DNA of 64,000 nucleotides from UBA8514 sp034933685 (GTDB lineage Bacteria; Bacillota; Clostridia; Lachnospirales; Anaerotignaceae): the NCBI GenBank assembly GCA_034933685.1, contig JAYFNB010000020.1, forward strand, positions 38,000 through 101,999, in the 5' to 3' direction. A model generated the notes under the pieces. It searched no databases. It was not told the DNA's origin and was given only the letters and a program-made list of their open reading frames with translations. The position numbers were made by a program, and so were the translations under genes. Below are positions 42,099 to 50,692 of this stretch, piece after piece. How positions within the stretch are numbered: position 1 is the first letter of the stretch; every line of letters begins with the position of its first letter.

Positions 42099-42467
42099 TT
42101 ATTTCTTCTTATTTGCAACAGTTTTTCTAGGACCTTTTCTTGTTCTAGCATTTGTCTTTGTTTTCTGTCCTCTTACAGGAAGACCTTTTCTATGACGAAT
42201 GCCTCTATAGCAACCTATTTCAACAAGACGTTTGATGTTAAGAGCGATTTCTCTTCTTAAATCACCTTCTACAGTCTGTGATTTGTCAATTATATCACGA
42301 ATTTTAGATACTTCATCATCAGTTAAATCTCTGATTCTTGTATCAGGGTTAACGCCTGCTTCTTTTAAAATTCTAACAGCGCTAGAATGTCCAATACCGT
42401 ATACATAAGTAAGGCCGATTTCAACGCGTTTTTCTCTTGGTAAATCTACACCAGCGATACGTGCCAT
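42099..42467 (-). CDS. rpsM: Ribosomal protein S13
   Basis: 122 residues: ARIAGVDLPREKRVEIGLTYVYGIG, IKRLVEIGCYRGIRHRKGLPVRGQ by its GCYRG and LPVRGQ elements, and the tail GPRKTVANKKK. It sits in the 30S head and contacts the 50S subunit. A non-coding gap of 220 nt precedes it, large for this operon. Confidence 0.98.
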   Translation of the reverse strand: MARIAGVDLPREKRVEIGLTYVYGIGHSSAVRILKEAGVNPDTRIRDLTDDEVSKIRDIIDKSQTVEGDLRREIALNIKRLVEIGCYRGIRHRKGLPVRGQKTKTNARTRKGPRKTVANKKK

Positions 42468-42687
42468 GTGTACTTTGCACCTCCATTAAATTAAAATATC
42501 ATTTATATAGTCAATAGTGTATTTTCTTCACAGCCGTGGTTTTTAAGGAAACAGAACTAGAGAAACCGTAGTTTTCTACCTGTCAGCCGCCCTCAAAACA
42601 AAACCGGCCGTTAACAAAATGACGGATTTTGCTATGTTGCTTTCAAGGTTTCATGCACCTATATCAAGCCATACTAATTTGCATTTA
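42468..42687 (-). promoter_or_regulatory. Non-coding gap rpmJ-rpsM: candidate ribosomal-protein leader
   Basis: 220 nt without a frame, in an operon whose other gaps are mostly under 30 nt. A helix TAGA-AAAC/GTTT-C-TCTA closed by the very stable C(UACG)G loop sits at 42558-42578, and smaller helices flank it. TTGACT with AT-rich sequence 17 bp on could be an internal promoter. Feedback control of the alpha operon (by S4 in other bacteria) is a plausible role. Confidence 0.45.
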
Positions 42688-42801
42688 TCAGCCCTGTTTT
42701 TGTTTGTGTTTTGGATTCTCACAAATAACCATTACACGACCTTTTCTTTTGATAATTCTGCATTTTTCACACATTGGTTTTACAGATGGTCTAACCTTCA
42801 T
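42688..42801 (-). CDS. rpmJ: Ribosomal protein L36
   Basis: 37 residues, start ATG at 42801 after AAAGGAG. Sequence begins MKVRPSVKPMCEKCRIIKRK; the zinc ligands Cys11, Cys14, Cys27 and His32 are complete, so it is the zinc-binding form. Between infA and rpsM as expected. Confidence 0.97.
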   Translation of the reverse strand: MKVRPSVKPMCEKCRIIKRKGRVMVICENPKHKQKQG

Positions 42802-42828
42802 TGTGATTTCTCCTTTCTAAATCCTTGC

Positions 42829-43047
42829 TTACTTTGCTCTCCAGATAATTCTACCCTTTGTAAGATCATAAGGAGACATTTCTATGAGTACTTTATCTCC
42901 TGGTAAAATTCGAATAAAGTTCATACGAAGCTTGCCAGAAATATGTGCCAAAATTTTATGCCCGTTTTCAAGCTCAACCTGAAACATAGCATTAGGTAAT
43001 TTTTCCAATACGGTTCCTTCTACCTCTATAACATCATCTTTAGACAC
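42829..43047 (-). CDS. infA: Translation initiation factor IF-1
   Basis: 72 residues with GTG start at 43047. One S1/OB fold: DVIEVEGTVLEKLPNAMFQVEL, GHKILAHISGKLRMNFIRILPGD by the HISGK and ILPGD elements, and DLTKGRI. It binds the 30S A site during initiation. It sits 16 bp after the KOW gene and before rpmJ. Confidence 0.97.
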   Translation of the reverse strand: MSKDDVIEVEGTVLEKLPNAMFQVELENGHKILAHISGKLRMNFIRILPGDKVLIEMSPYDLTKGRIIWRAK

Positions 43048-43063
43048 GTTAGAACCTCCTTAA

Positions 43064-43327
43064 CTATCTTTGGCCGAATTCCTTCAGCGCCTTTGATATA
43101 TCTGCATCTAGCAGGTAGCTGTTGTTTTCAAGCTTTTCCTTTATATTATAGCAGATATAGTTTGTTTTCTGAACATGCATAATTTTTTTTCTTTTAGGAT
43201 GTTCAAGTGTGCGTAACTTGCCATCTGCCAGTAATAAATAATCACCATCAACAGATATTACTATAAATGGCAATGACTTGTCATGTCCGCTCTTTGAATA
43301 AACCACTTGACCTTGGGTGTATTCCAT
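43064..43327 (-). CDS. KOW-domain RNA-binding protein (L14e-like)
   Basis: 87 residues from the ATG at 43327 (GAGGTG upstream). The KOW region GQVVYSKSGHDKSLPFIVI and LADGKLRTLEHPKRKK resembles the N-terminus of archaeal/eukaryotic L14e. Members lie between map and infA in many clostridia; role unknown, presumably ribosome associated. 6 bp after map. Confidence 0.88.
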   Translation of the reverse strand: MEYTQGQVVYSKSGHDKSLPFIVISVDGDYLLLADGKLRTLEHPKRKKIMHVQKTNYICYNIKEKLENNSYLLDADISKALKEFGQR

Positions 43328-43369
43328 TATACTCACCTCAAATTGTGATTTTAAATAAAGCATCCTGTT

Positions 43370-44116
43370 TTAAAGGGTAAGTAATTCTGGTTCTCCATCA
43401 GTAATAACAATCGTGTTTTCATAATGCGCTGCATTACGTCCATCTGCTGTAACTGCTGTCCAACCATCATCAAGTACCTCAAGCTTAAATGTTCCTGCAT
43501 TAACCATCGGCTCAATTGCTAATACCATACCCTTTTGCAGCCTTGGTCCTCGACCAACCTGCCTGTAGTTAGGTATAGCTGGGTCTTCATGAAGGTTTCT
43601 TCCAATGCCGTGCCCAACATAATCTCTCACAACAGAGAAACCGTTTTCTTCAACATGCTTTTGCACTGCTACAGAAATCTCATATAAATGACACCCTTCT
43701 CGCGCAAACTTAATTCCTTCAAAAAAACTCTGTCTTGTAACGTCAATAAGCTTCTGGTCTTCTGCTGAAATTTTTCCTACTGGGAAAGTTCTGGCACAGT
43801 CGCCATGATATCCGCCAATATAAGAGCCCATGTCAATACTAATAATATCGCCATCTCTAAGCTTTCTTAAACTTGGTATTCCGTGAATAATTTCATTGTT
43901 AACTGATGCGCATATAGTGCCAGGGAATCCGCCATATCCCTTAAATGATGGCTTAGCCCCTTGACTTAAGATATAATCCTCTGCAATTTTATCCAATTCC
44001 AAAGTAGTTATACCCGGACGAATTTCAGCTTCAAGTATTCCCCAAAGCCTGCTTAGAATTCCTCCTGCCACACGCATTTTTTCTATTTGTTCCTCTGATT
44101 TTATGATTATAGCCAT
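43370..44116 (-). CDS. map: Methionine aminopeptidase, type I
   Basis: 248 residues. Metal ligands are all present: DMGSYIGGYHGDCARTF (two Asp), GHGIGRNLHEDP (His), EPMVNAG (Glu) and ENTIVITDGEPE (Glu). It removes the start Met from new proteins. Its ATG overlaps the adk stop codon. It belongs to the short form without an N-terminal zinc finger. Confidence 0.98.
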   Translation of the reverse strand: MAIIIKSEEQIEKMRVAGGILSRLWGILEAEIRPGITTLELDKIAEDYILSQGAKPSFKGYGGFPGTICASVNNEIIHGIPSLRKLRDGDIISIDMGSYIGGYHGDCARTFPVGKISAEDQKLIDVTRQSFFEGIKFAREGCHLYEISVAVQKHVEENGFSVVRDYVGHGIGRNLHEDPAIPNYRQVGRGPRLQKGMVLAIEPMVNAGTFKLEVLDDGWTAVTADGRNAAHYENTIVITDGEPELLTL

Positions 44117-44754
44117 TAAGCTCGCTCTCCTAGTTCGGCAGCAATATCGTTAAAGATGTTGTCTGCGCCTTTAAGACCATCAACTTCAAAAAGATATCCC
44201 TGTGCTTCATAATACTCTACAAGTGGCTCGCTTTGGTCATGGAAGGTCTTCAAGCGGGCCTTGCCTGCTTCAAGTGTATCATCCTTACGTTGCACAAGCT
44301 GCTCACCACACACATCACAAATGCCTGCAACCTTTGAGGGAATGGCAATTTTGTTGTATGAAGCTCCACACTTAGGGCAAGTTTCACGTGCTGTAATTCT
44401 TCCAAGCATAACTTCATCAGGAGCATTGATATATATAGCTTTGTCGATGTTTCCGATAAGTTCATCAAGCTTTTTAGCCTGAACAACTGTACGTGGGAAG
44501 CCGTCTAAAATAAAACCGTTTTTGCAATCGTCAGCCTTAATACGTTCCTTAACAATTGCAATTATCATTTCATCTGATACAAGTCCGCCAGAAGCCATAA
44601 CGTTCTTCACGCTAAGACCAAGTTCAGACTCTTTAGCAACTTCTTCTCTAAGCATGTCGCCAGTGGAAATGTAAGCTAAACCATAACGAGCAATAAGCTT
44701 TCTGGCCTGAGTACCCTTACCTGCTGCCGGAGCACCAATAAGTACTAATTTCAT
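44116..44754 (-). CDS. adk: Adenylate kinase
   Basis: 212 residues. P-loop GAPAAGKGT at 7-15, DGFPRTVVQA, and a long zinc-type LID with CPKCGASYN and CDVCGEQL (four Cys), as in Gram-positive enzymes. It interconverts ATP, AMP and ADP. Between secY and map. Confidence 0.98.
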   Translation of the reverse strand: MKLVLIGAPAAGKGTQARKLIARYGLAYISTGDMLREEVAKESELGLSVKNVMASGGLVSDEMIIAIVKERIKADDCKNGFILDGFPRTVVQAKKLDELIGNIDKAIYINAPDEVMLGRITARETCPKCGASYNKIAIPSKVAGICDVCGEQLVQRKDDTLEAGKARLKTFHDQSEPLVEYYEAQGYLFEVDGLKGADNIFNDIAAELGERA

Positions 44755-44826
44755 ATGCTTTCCCTCTTTTCAACAAATTGTCTTCCGACTTTTGGGAAAT
44801 GCATTGCATTTCCCAAAAGTACGGTA

Positions 44827-46089
44827 TTAGTCATTTAAAAATCCTTTATAGTGTCTCATCAAAAGCTGAGATTCAAGTGACTTAACAATGTCAAGGCATA
44901 CGCCAACAACGATAATAAGTGTTGTTCCACCAAAACCAACATTTAGGCCAAATGCCCACTGAAGGATAATAGGAACAAGCGCTACACATGAAAATACAAC
45001 AGCACCAAAAAAGGTTATTCTGTTTACAACTCTTGTAATATAGGCACTTGTTGGCTGTCCTGGTCTGATACCAGGAATGAAACCGCCGTTTTTCTTCATA
45101 TTTTCAGCAATTTCGTTAGGGTTAATAACGATTGATGTGTAGAAATATGAGAAGAAGATTATAAGCAGTACATACAACACAGCGCCAACTGGATGTGTCA
45201 TATCCAATACTTCAATAACCTTAGCAAAAGCTCCTGTTGCCGGAATAAACTGGCTTACAGTTTGTGGAAACTGAAGTAAGGAAATAGCAAAAATAATTGA
45301 GATAACACCGGAAGTGTTTACCTTAATTGGCATAAAAGTACCCTGACCTCCGAATGAACGGCGACCTGCCATTTTGGAAGAATACTGAACCGGAATTTTT
45401 CTCTCACCCTCATTAATGAAGATGATAAATACAAGAACAACTATTAAAATTAAAAGAACTGCTGCAACCTTTATCATGCCAGTAGCATTACCACTCTGTG
45501 CATAATAAACAAGGCTCTGAATACCACTTGGTAAGTTAGAAACAATGTTGACAAAAATAATCATTGATGAACCATTTGAAACACCTTTTGCAGTAATCTG
45601 CTCTGCCAACCACATGATAAATGTAGTTCCGCAAATAAGGGCAATAACGGATGCAACAAAAATCATTTTGTTATCTGTTAAAAACATATTCTTATAGCTA
45701 TAGGTAATTCCAATACCCTGAAGGGCTGCAAGTGCAACAGTAAGATATCTTGTATAAGAAGACATCTTTTTCCTGCCTTCCTCGCCCTCTTTGCTAAGTT
45801 GTTCAAACTTAGGTATTGCTACAGTTAAAAGCTGAATAATAATAGACGCCGTAATGTAAGGTCCAATACCCATTGACATTATTGACCATCTTGAATTATA
45901 CCCTCCTGCAATGATATTGTAAAGGGTTCCTGTAGAATATGCGTTTTGGCTTGCTTTAATTGCAACTACATCAATTCCAGGAAGTGCAATATGAGCTCCA
46001 AGTCTAACTATAGCAAGTATAAGCAAGGTATAAAGGATTTTATTTCTAATCTCCTTAACCTTCCACGAGTTGATGAATAATTTTAGCAA
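44827..46089 (-). CDS. secY: Protein translocase subunit SecY
   Basis: 420 residues, TTG start at 46089 directly after the rplO stop codon. Ten membrane segments; landmarks RLGAHIALPGID, SRWSIMSMGIGPYITASI (plug region), GEEGRKKMSSYTRYLTV and the cytosolic loop KKNGGFIPGIRPGQPT. It forms the channel for protein export. Confidence 0.98.
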   Translation of the reverse strand: MLKLFINSWKVKEIRNKILYTLLILAIVRLGAHIALPGIDVVAIKASQNAYSTGTLYNIIAGGYNSRWSIMSMGIGPYITASIIIQLLTVAIPKFEQLSKEGEEGRKKMSSYTRYLTVALAALQGIGITYSYKNMFLTDNKMIFVASVIALICGTTFIMWLAEQITAKGVSNGSSMIIFVNIVSNLPSGIQSLVYYAQSGNATGMIKVAAVLLILIVVLVFIIFINEGERKIPVQYSSKMAGRRSFGGQGTFMPIKVNTSGVISIIFAISLLQFPQTVSQFIPATGAFAKVIEVLDMTHPVGAVLYVLLIIFFSYFYTSIVINPNEIAENMKKNGGFIPGIRPGQPTSAYITRVVNRITFFGAVVFSCVALVPIILQWAFGLNVGFGGTTLIIVVGVCLDIVKSLESQLLMRHYKGFLND

Positions 46090-46530
46090 TTAAATCACCT
46101 CTGCTTTTCCGCCTGCTGCCTCAATTTTTTCAATAGCTGATTTGCTATAGTAGTTTACTTTAACTGTCAAGTTCTTTTCAAGTTCACCAACACCAAGAAT
46201 TTTTACTCCATCCTTAGGGTTGCTGATAAGGCCAATAGCCTTTAATGCGTCAACGTCAACAACAGCACCGTTATCGAAAGCGTTTAATGTGTGCACGTTA
46301 ATGCCGATAATTTCTTTAGAATTTCTACATGTGAAGCCTCTTTTTGGAAGACGTCTGTAAAGTGGCATCTGTCCACCTTCAAACCCTGCCTTACCGCCAG
46401 TTCCAGAACGAGCGCCCTGTCCTTTATGACCTCTGCCTGCAGTTTTTCCGTTTCCTGAAGCATGACCTCTACCTCTTCTCCAAGCTTTTGGATTAGAGCC
46501 TTCTGCTGGTCTTAATTCGCCTAAGTTCAT
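46090..46530 (-). CDS. rplO: Ribosomal protein L15
   Basis: 146 residues: NLGELRPAEGSNPKAWRRGRGHASGNGKTAGRGHKGQ by its RGRGHASG and GRGHKGQ elements, GGQMPLYRRLPKRGF. It stabilises 23S rRNA in the 50S core. Adjacent to secY with no gap. Confidence 0.98.
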   Translation of the reverse strand: MNLGELRPAEGSNPKAWRRGRGHASGNGKTAGRGHKGQGARSGTGGKAGFEGGQMPLYRRLPKRGFTCRNSKEIIGINVHTLNAFDNGAVVDVDALKAIGLISNPKDGVKILGVGELEKNLTVKVNYYSKSAIEKIEAAGGKAEVI

Positions 46531-46549
46531 TTATTAGCACCTCCTTCTT

Positions 46550-46729
46550 TTATATCTCTTCTACCTTTACAAGGTGGCTAACCTGGTTAACCATGCCTCT
46601 GATGGCAACGTTATCTTGCTGAATTGTGCTTGAGTTGATTTTCTTCAAGCCTAAAGCCTGAACTGTTTTCTTATGTTTCGGAATTGCACCGATAGTGGAT
46701 TTCACTAATGTGATTTTTATTTCAGCCAC
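46550..46729 (-). CDS. rpmD: Ribosomal protein L30
   Basis: 59 residues from a GTG start at 46729, seven nt after GGAGGG. Reads MAEIKITLVKSTIGAIPKHK, then QALGLKKI and RGMVNQVSHLVKVEEI. A normal bacterial L30, between rpsE and rplO. Confidence 0.97.
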   Translation of the reverse strand: MAEIKITLVKSTIGAIPKHKKTVQALGLKKINSSTIQQDNVAIRGMVNQVSHLVKVEEI

Positions 46730-46742
46730 TTAAATTCCCTCC

Positions 46743-47246
46743 TTAACCTAAGATTTCTTCAACTGATTTGCCACGTAATTTTGCAACCTGCTCCGGTGTT
46801 GTAACACTTGCTAAACCTGCAATAGTTGCGCTAACTACGTTACGTTTGTTGTTAGAACCTAGGGATTTAGTTCTGATATTACGGATGCCTGCAAGCTCCA
46901 ATACCGCACGGGCAGGACCGCCTGCAATAACACCAGTACCTTCTGCAGCCGGCATAAGTAATACGCTAGCACTGCCGAAAGCACCTGTTGTGCCATGATA
47001 TAAGCTATCAACATCGTTTCTTTCAACGTAGATGATGTTTTTCATAGCATCTTCTTTGCCTTTACGGATAGCATCAGGAATTTCTGCTGCTTTACCAAGG
47101 CCGCATCCAACGTGACCGTTTCCATCTCCAACAACAACAAGTGCTGCGAATCTGAACGTACGACCACCCTTAACAACCTTAGTAACACGGTTGATAGTAA
47201 CTACATTATCTTTAAGATCGAGTGTACTTGGATCGATTCTCTTCAA
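46743..47246 (-). CDS. rpsE: Ribosomal protein S5
   Basis: 167 residues, TTG start at 47246 eight nt after GGAGG. Landmarks: RVTKVVKGGRTFRFAALVVVGDGNG by VVKGGR and GDGNGHVG, GTGVIAGGPARAVLE, and AGIRNIRTKSLGSNN. It guards accuracy at the mRNA entry side. After rplR. Confidence 0.98.
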   Translation of the reverse strand: MKRIDPSTLDLKDNVVTINRVTKVVKGGRTFRFAALVVVGDGNGHVGCGLGKAAEIPDAIRKGKEDAMKNIIYVERNDVDSLYHGTTGAFGSASVLLMPAAEGTGVIAGGPARAVLELAGIRNIRTKSLGSNNKRNVVSATIAGLASVTTPEQVAKLRGKSVEEILG

Positions 47247-47263
47247 CGTCTTTTCCTCCTTGC

Positions 47264-47632
47264 TTAGAATTTTAAACCAGCTTCTCTAGCTGCGTCTGCT
47301 AATGCTTTAATTTTGCCGTGGTAAACGTAACCGCCACGGTCAAATACTACTTCTGTAATGCCCTTTTCAAGAGCTTTTTTTGCAACAGCTTCGCCTACAG
47401 CTTCAGCAGCAGCAATGTTTGATGTTGAACCAAGCTTGCTTGCGATATCTGATTCCATTGTTGAAGCAGCTACCAATGTAGTGCTGGCTGTATCATCAAT
47501 AATCTGAGCATACATATGCTGATTAGATCTGAATACTGCCAATCTTGGCTGCTGTGCAGTTCCGCTGATTTTGTTACGGATTCTGTAATGGCGTTTAATA
47601 CGGGCAGCCGCACGTGATGGCTTCTTAATCAT
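47264..47632 (-). CDS. rplR: Ribosomal protein L18
   Basis: 122 residues: KRHYRIRNKISGTAQQPRLAVFRSN by RIRNKISGT and RLAVFRSN, IYAQIIDD-like MYAQIIDD, FDRGGYVYHGK. It binds 5S rRNA. Between rplF and rpsE. Confidence 0.98.
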   Translation of the reverse strand: MIKKPSRAAARIKRHYRIRNKISGTAQQPRLAVFRSNQHMYAQIIDDTASTTLVAASTMESDIASKLGSTSNIAAAEAVGEAVAKKALEKGITEVVFDRGGYVYHGKIKALADAAREAGLKF

Positions 47633-47729
47633 GTGGATTTCACTCCTTATCCTTCTAAATTAGTCATTTTCCGATATAAATATATTGAACCCGAAGTTTG
47701 GCTCAAAGCCGTTCTACGGTAACTTTCAA

Positions 47730-48272
47730 TTATTTCTTACCGGTCTTACCAACTTTACGTCTAATATGTTCGTCAGCGTATTTAATACCTTTACCTTTGT
47801 AAGGTTCTGGTGGACGCTTTGTTCTAATTTCAGCTGCAAACTGGCCAACTTTTTCTTTGTCGATACCTTTTACAGTAATTTTGTTCTGTCCTTCAAGAAC
47901 AGTTTCGATACCCTCTGGGTCAAACATTTCTACTGGATGTGAATATCCAAGTGTCATTGTTAATTTATTTCCCTGTTTAGCAGCTCTGTAACCAACACCG
48001 TTGATTTCAAGAACTTTAGCGTATCCTTTAGTAACACCTTCAACCATGTTGAAGATTAAAGTACGGGTTAAACCGTGTAATGCTCTATGTCTTTTTAAAT
48101 CGCTAGGTCTTGTTACAAGAACCTGACCAGCTTCAATTGCGATGTTCATGTCGTCTGCTAACTTACGTTCTAAAGTACCCAAAGGTCCTTTAACAGTAAG
48201 TAAATTGCCTTCTGCAAGTTTAATTTCAACGCCTGCAGGAATTTCAATAGGTAATTTACCAATTCTTGACAT
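47730..48272 (-). CDS. rplF: Ribosomal protein L6
   Basis: 180 residues from the ATG at 48272 (GGAGG upstream). Two L6 repeats: SRIGKLPIEIPAGVEI and LTVKGPLG in the first, IKGIDKEKVGQFAAEIR-type VKGIDKEKVGQ and RPPEPYKGKGI in the second. It lies near the sarcin-ricin loop. A 97-nt gap separates it from rplR. Confidence 0.98.
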   Translation of the reverse strand: MSRIGKLPIEIPAGVEIKLAEGNLLTVKGPLGTLERKLADDMNIAIEAGQVLVTRPSDLKRHRALHGLTRTLIFNMVEGVTKGYAKVLEINGVGYRAAKQGNKLTMTLGYSHPVEMFDPEGIETVLEGQNKITVKGIDKEKVGQFAAEIRTKRPPEPYKGKGIKYADEHIRRKVGKTGKK

Positions 48273-48300
48273 GGTCTGCACCTCCTACTATATTCTATAA

Positions 48301-48702
48301 TTACCAGATAAACGCAACAACTTCTCCGCCGATGCCGTTTGATCTAGCTTCCTTATCTGTCATTAAGCCCTGGCTTGTTGAGATAATTGCTGTACCAAGA
48401 CCTCCTAAAACTTTAGGTAATTCATCTTTACCAGCAAAAACTCTAAGACCTGGCTTAGAAATTCTCTTAATACCTGTGATTACCTTTTCATTTTTGTCCT
48501 TACCATATTTTAAAGTTAACTTCATAGTGCCTTTAACGCCGTCTTCAACAACTTCGTAGCCCTTGATGTAACCTTCATTTGTTAATATATCAGCGATAGC
48601 CTTTTTCATTTTAGAAACCGGTACATCAACTGTATCGTGCTTTGCTGTGTTACCATTTCTAATTCTTGTAAGCATATCTGCGATTGGGTCGCTCATTGAC
48701 AT
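48301..48702 (-). CDS. rpsH: Ribosomal protein S8
   Basis: 133 residues: DPIADMLTRIRNGNTAKH, RISKPGLRVFAG, and the tail GLMTDKEARSNGIGGEVVAFIW, shortened here to its GIGGE element. It binds the central domain of 16S rRNA and in other bacteria represses the spc operon. Confidence 0.98.
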   Translation of the reverse strand: MSMSDPIADMLTRIRNGNTAKHDTVDVPVSKMKKAIADILTNEGYIKGYEVVEDGVKGTMKLTLKYGKDKNEKVITGIKRISKPGLRVFAGKDELPKVLGGLGTAIISTSQGLMTDKEARSNGIGGEVVAFIW

Positions 48703-48722
48703 GTTAATTTCCTCCTTTCCGT

Positions 48723-48908
48723 TTACCAGCTAGCTTTCTTAACTCCCGGGATCTGTCCTTTATATGCTAATTCACGGAAGCAAATACGGCAAATTCCGAA
48801 TTTTTTGAGTACAGAATGTGGTCTTCCGCATACTCTACAACGTGTATAAGCTCTAGTAGAAAACTTAGGTTCTCTCTCTTGCTTAATAACCATTGATTTC
48901 TTAGCCAT
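48723..48908 (-). CDS. rpsN: Ribosomal protein S14, type Z (zinc form)
   Basis: 61 residues with the zinc ligands Cys24, Cys27, Cys40 and Cys43 (CRVCGRP, CRICF), the short zinc form of Gram-positives. Between rplE and rpsH. Confidence 0.98.
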   Translation of the reverse strand: MAKKSMVIKQEREPKFSTRAYTRCRVCGRPHSVLKKFGICRICFRELAYKGQIPGVKKASW

Positions 48909-48922
48909 TTTGTCCCCTCCTT

Positions 48923-49462
48923 CTACTTTGCGAATGGCATTCCAAATAATCTTAATAATTCTCTAGATTCTTCATCTGTATGTGCAGTAGTTACAAAGAT
49001 AATATCCATACCTCTGATTTTGTCTATCTTGTCATACTCGATTTCAGGGAAAATGAGCTGTTCTTTAACACCCATTGTGTAGTTTCCTCTGCCGTCAAAG
49101 CTGTTAGCCTTAACGCCATGGAAGTCACGTACACGAGGAAGAGCGATGTTAATAAGTCTGTCAACAAACTCATACATTCTGTCTCCACGAAGAGTCACTT
49201 TGCAGCCGATATTCATTCCCTCACGGAGTTTAAATGCAGCTACTGATTTTTTAGCCTTTGTTACAAGTGGCTTCTGACCTGAGATGATTGTAAGGTCTTT
49301 GATTGCGCCATCAAGTACTTTTGCATTGTCTTTAGCTTCGCCAACGCCCATGTTGATAACTACTTTCTCAATCTTAGGTACAGCCATCTTATTTTTATAT
49401 GAAAACTTTTTAGTCATTGCTTCTACAACTTCTGCGTCGTAAAATTCTCTTAATCTGTTCAC
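48923..49462 (-). CDS. rplE: Ribosomal protein L5
   Basis: 179 residues, GTG start at 49462. Landmarks: KIEKVVINMGVGEA, SGQKPLVTKAKKSVA, LPRVRDFHGV and GMDIIFVTTAHTDEE. It binds 5S rRNA and contacts P-site tRNA. Confidence 0.98.
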   Translation of the reverse strand: MNRLREFYDAEVVEAMTKKFSYKNKMAVPKIEKVVINMGVGEAKDNAKVLDGAIKDLTIISGQKPLVTKAKKSVAAFKLREGMNIGCKVTLRGDRMYEFVDRLINIALPRVRDFHGVKANSFDGRGNYTMGVKEQLIFPEIEYDKIDKIRGMDIIFVTTAHTDEESRELLRLFGMPFAK

Positions 49463-49483
49463 TTAATGTCCTCCTTTCCGGAA

Positions 49484-49795
49484 TTAATCGATTTTAGCGC
49501 CTGTTTTCTTGGCGATTCTTACTTTTTTGCCGTCTTCGATTTTCACACCGATTCTTGTTACTTTACCGTTAAGTGAATACATAACATTTGACGCATCAAT
49601 AAAGTTTTCCTTTTTAATGATGCCACCCTGCTGATTCATCTGGCTTGGTTTCTGGTGTTTGGAAACCATGTTAACGCCTTCAACGATAACTCTGTTTTTC
49701 TTTCTATCTACAACGAGGATTTTTCCCTCTTTGCCTTTGTCTTTACCTGTGGTAACAACTACTTTATCACCGGTTTTTAACTTAGTTCCTGACAC
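49484..49795 (-). CDS. rplX: Ribosomal protein L24
   Basis: 103 residues from the GTG at 49795, eight nt after GGAGG; the upstream GTG at 49804 is too close to that site. KOW domain KTGDKVVVTTGKDKGKEGK, EGVNMVSKHQKPSQ and GKKVRIAKKTG. An assembly initiator of the 50S subunit. Confidence 0.97.
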   Translation of the reverse strand: MSGTKLKTGDKVVVTTGKDKGKEGKILVVDRKKNRVIVEGVNMVSKHQKPSQMNQQGGIIKKENFIDASNVMYSLNGKVTRIGVKIEDGKKVRIAKKTGAKID

Positions 49796-49807
49796 TTGAC
49801 ACACCTC

Positions 49808-50176
49808 CTATAATACTTCCGGAGCAAGAGATAAAATCTTCATAAACTGTTTTTCTCTAAGCTCTCTTGCAACTGGTCCAAATATACGAGTACCCCTAGG
49901 GTTCTTGTCATCTTTGATTATTACAGCAGCATTGTCGTCAAACTTGATGTATGAACCATCTGCTCTGCCCACAGCCTTAACTGTTCTTACTACTACTGCC
50001 TTAACTACGTCGCCTTTCTTAACAACACCGCCTGGTGTTGCTTCTTTAACAGCGGCAACAATTGTATCGCCAACTCCTGCATATCTTCTGGTGGAACCAC
50101 CTAAAACTCTAATGCAGAGAAGTTCTTTAGCACCTGAATTATCTGCTACCTTTAATCTGGTTTCTTGCTGAACCAT
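49808..50176 (-). CDS. rplN: Ribosomal protein L14
   Basis: 122 residues: QQETRLKVADNSGAKELLCIRVLGG by LKVADNSGAK, DTIVAAVKEATPGG, RGTRIFGPVARELR. It forms part of an inter-subunit bridge. Confidence 0.98.
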   Translation of the reverse strand: MVQQETRLKVADNSGAKELLCIRVLGGSTRRYAGVGDTIVAAVKEATPGGVVKKGDVVKAVVVRTVKAVGRADGSYIKFDDNAAVIIKDDKNPRGTRIFGPVARELREKQFMKILSLAPEVL

Positions 50177-50202
50177 TCTTAATCCTCCTCTCGCAACAGA
50201 AA

Positions 50203-50460
50203 TTATTTAGCTTTTTCTACTACCGAAACAAGTCTCCATCTCTTATCTTTAGATATTGGCCTTGTTTCCATAACTTTAACACGGTCGCCAATCTGGCACT
50301 CGTTGTTTTCATCATGAGCTTTAAGCTTATAAGTTCTGTTAACAATCTTTCCATAAAGTGGATGTTTTACTTTATCTTCAACAGCAACTACAATAGTTTT
50401 ATCCATTTTGTCGCTAACAACTTTACCTATTCTAACCTTACGAAGGTTTCTTTCTTCCAC
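50203..50460 (-). CDS. rpsQ: Ribosomal protein S17
   Basis: 85 residues, GTG start at 50460. OB fold: RKVRIGKVVSDKMDKTIVV, HPLYGKIVNRTYK, GDRVKVMETRPISKDKRWR. It binds 16S rRNA early in assembly. Confidence 0.97.
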   Translation of the reverse strand: MEERNLRKVRIGKVVSDKMDKTIVVAVEDKVKHPLYGKIVNRTYKLKAHDENNECQIGDRVKVMETRPISKDKRWRLVSVVEKAK

Positions 50461-50482
50461 TAGGATTGCCTCCTTTCACTAA

Positions 50483-50692
50483 TTACTGAGCTGTTCTATT
50501 GGACTGTGTAATAACAGTTTGAATTCTCGCAATGTTTTTGCGAACCTCGCTAATTCTTGCAGTATTGTCTAACTGATTTGTAGCATTCTGAAATCTAAGG
50601 TTAAACAATTCCTTCTTTGCAGAAACGAGGTCTTTATTTAATTCGTCTACTGACTTGTTTTTTAATGTTTCAAAATAAGCTTTAGTTTTCAT
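50483..50692 (-). CDS. rpmC: Ribosomal protein L29
   Basis: 69 residues from the ATG at 50692 (GGAAGGTG upstream), overlapping the rplP end by 11 nt. Reads KSVDELNKDLVSAKKELFNLRFQNATNQL by its DEL and LFNLRFQ elements, then the helical tail. It lines the peptide exit. Confidence 0.97.
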   Translation of the reverse strand: MKTKAYFETLKNKSVDELNKDLVSAKKELFNLRFQNATNQLDNTARISEVRKNIARIQTVITQSNRTAQ

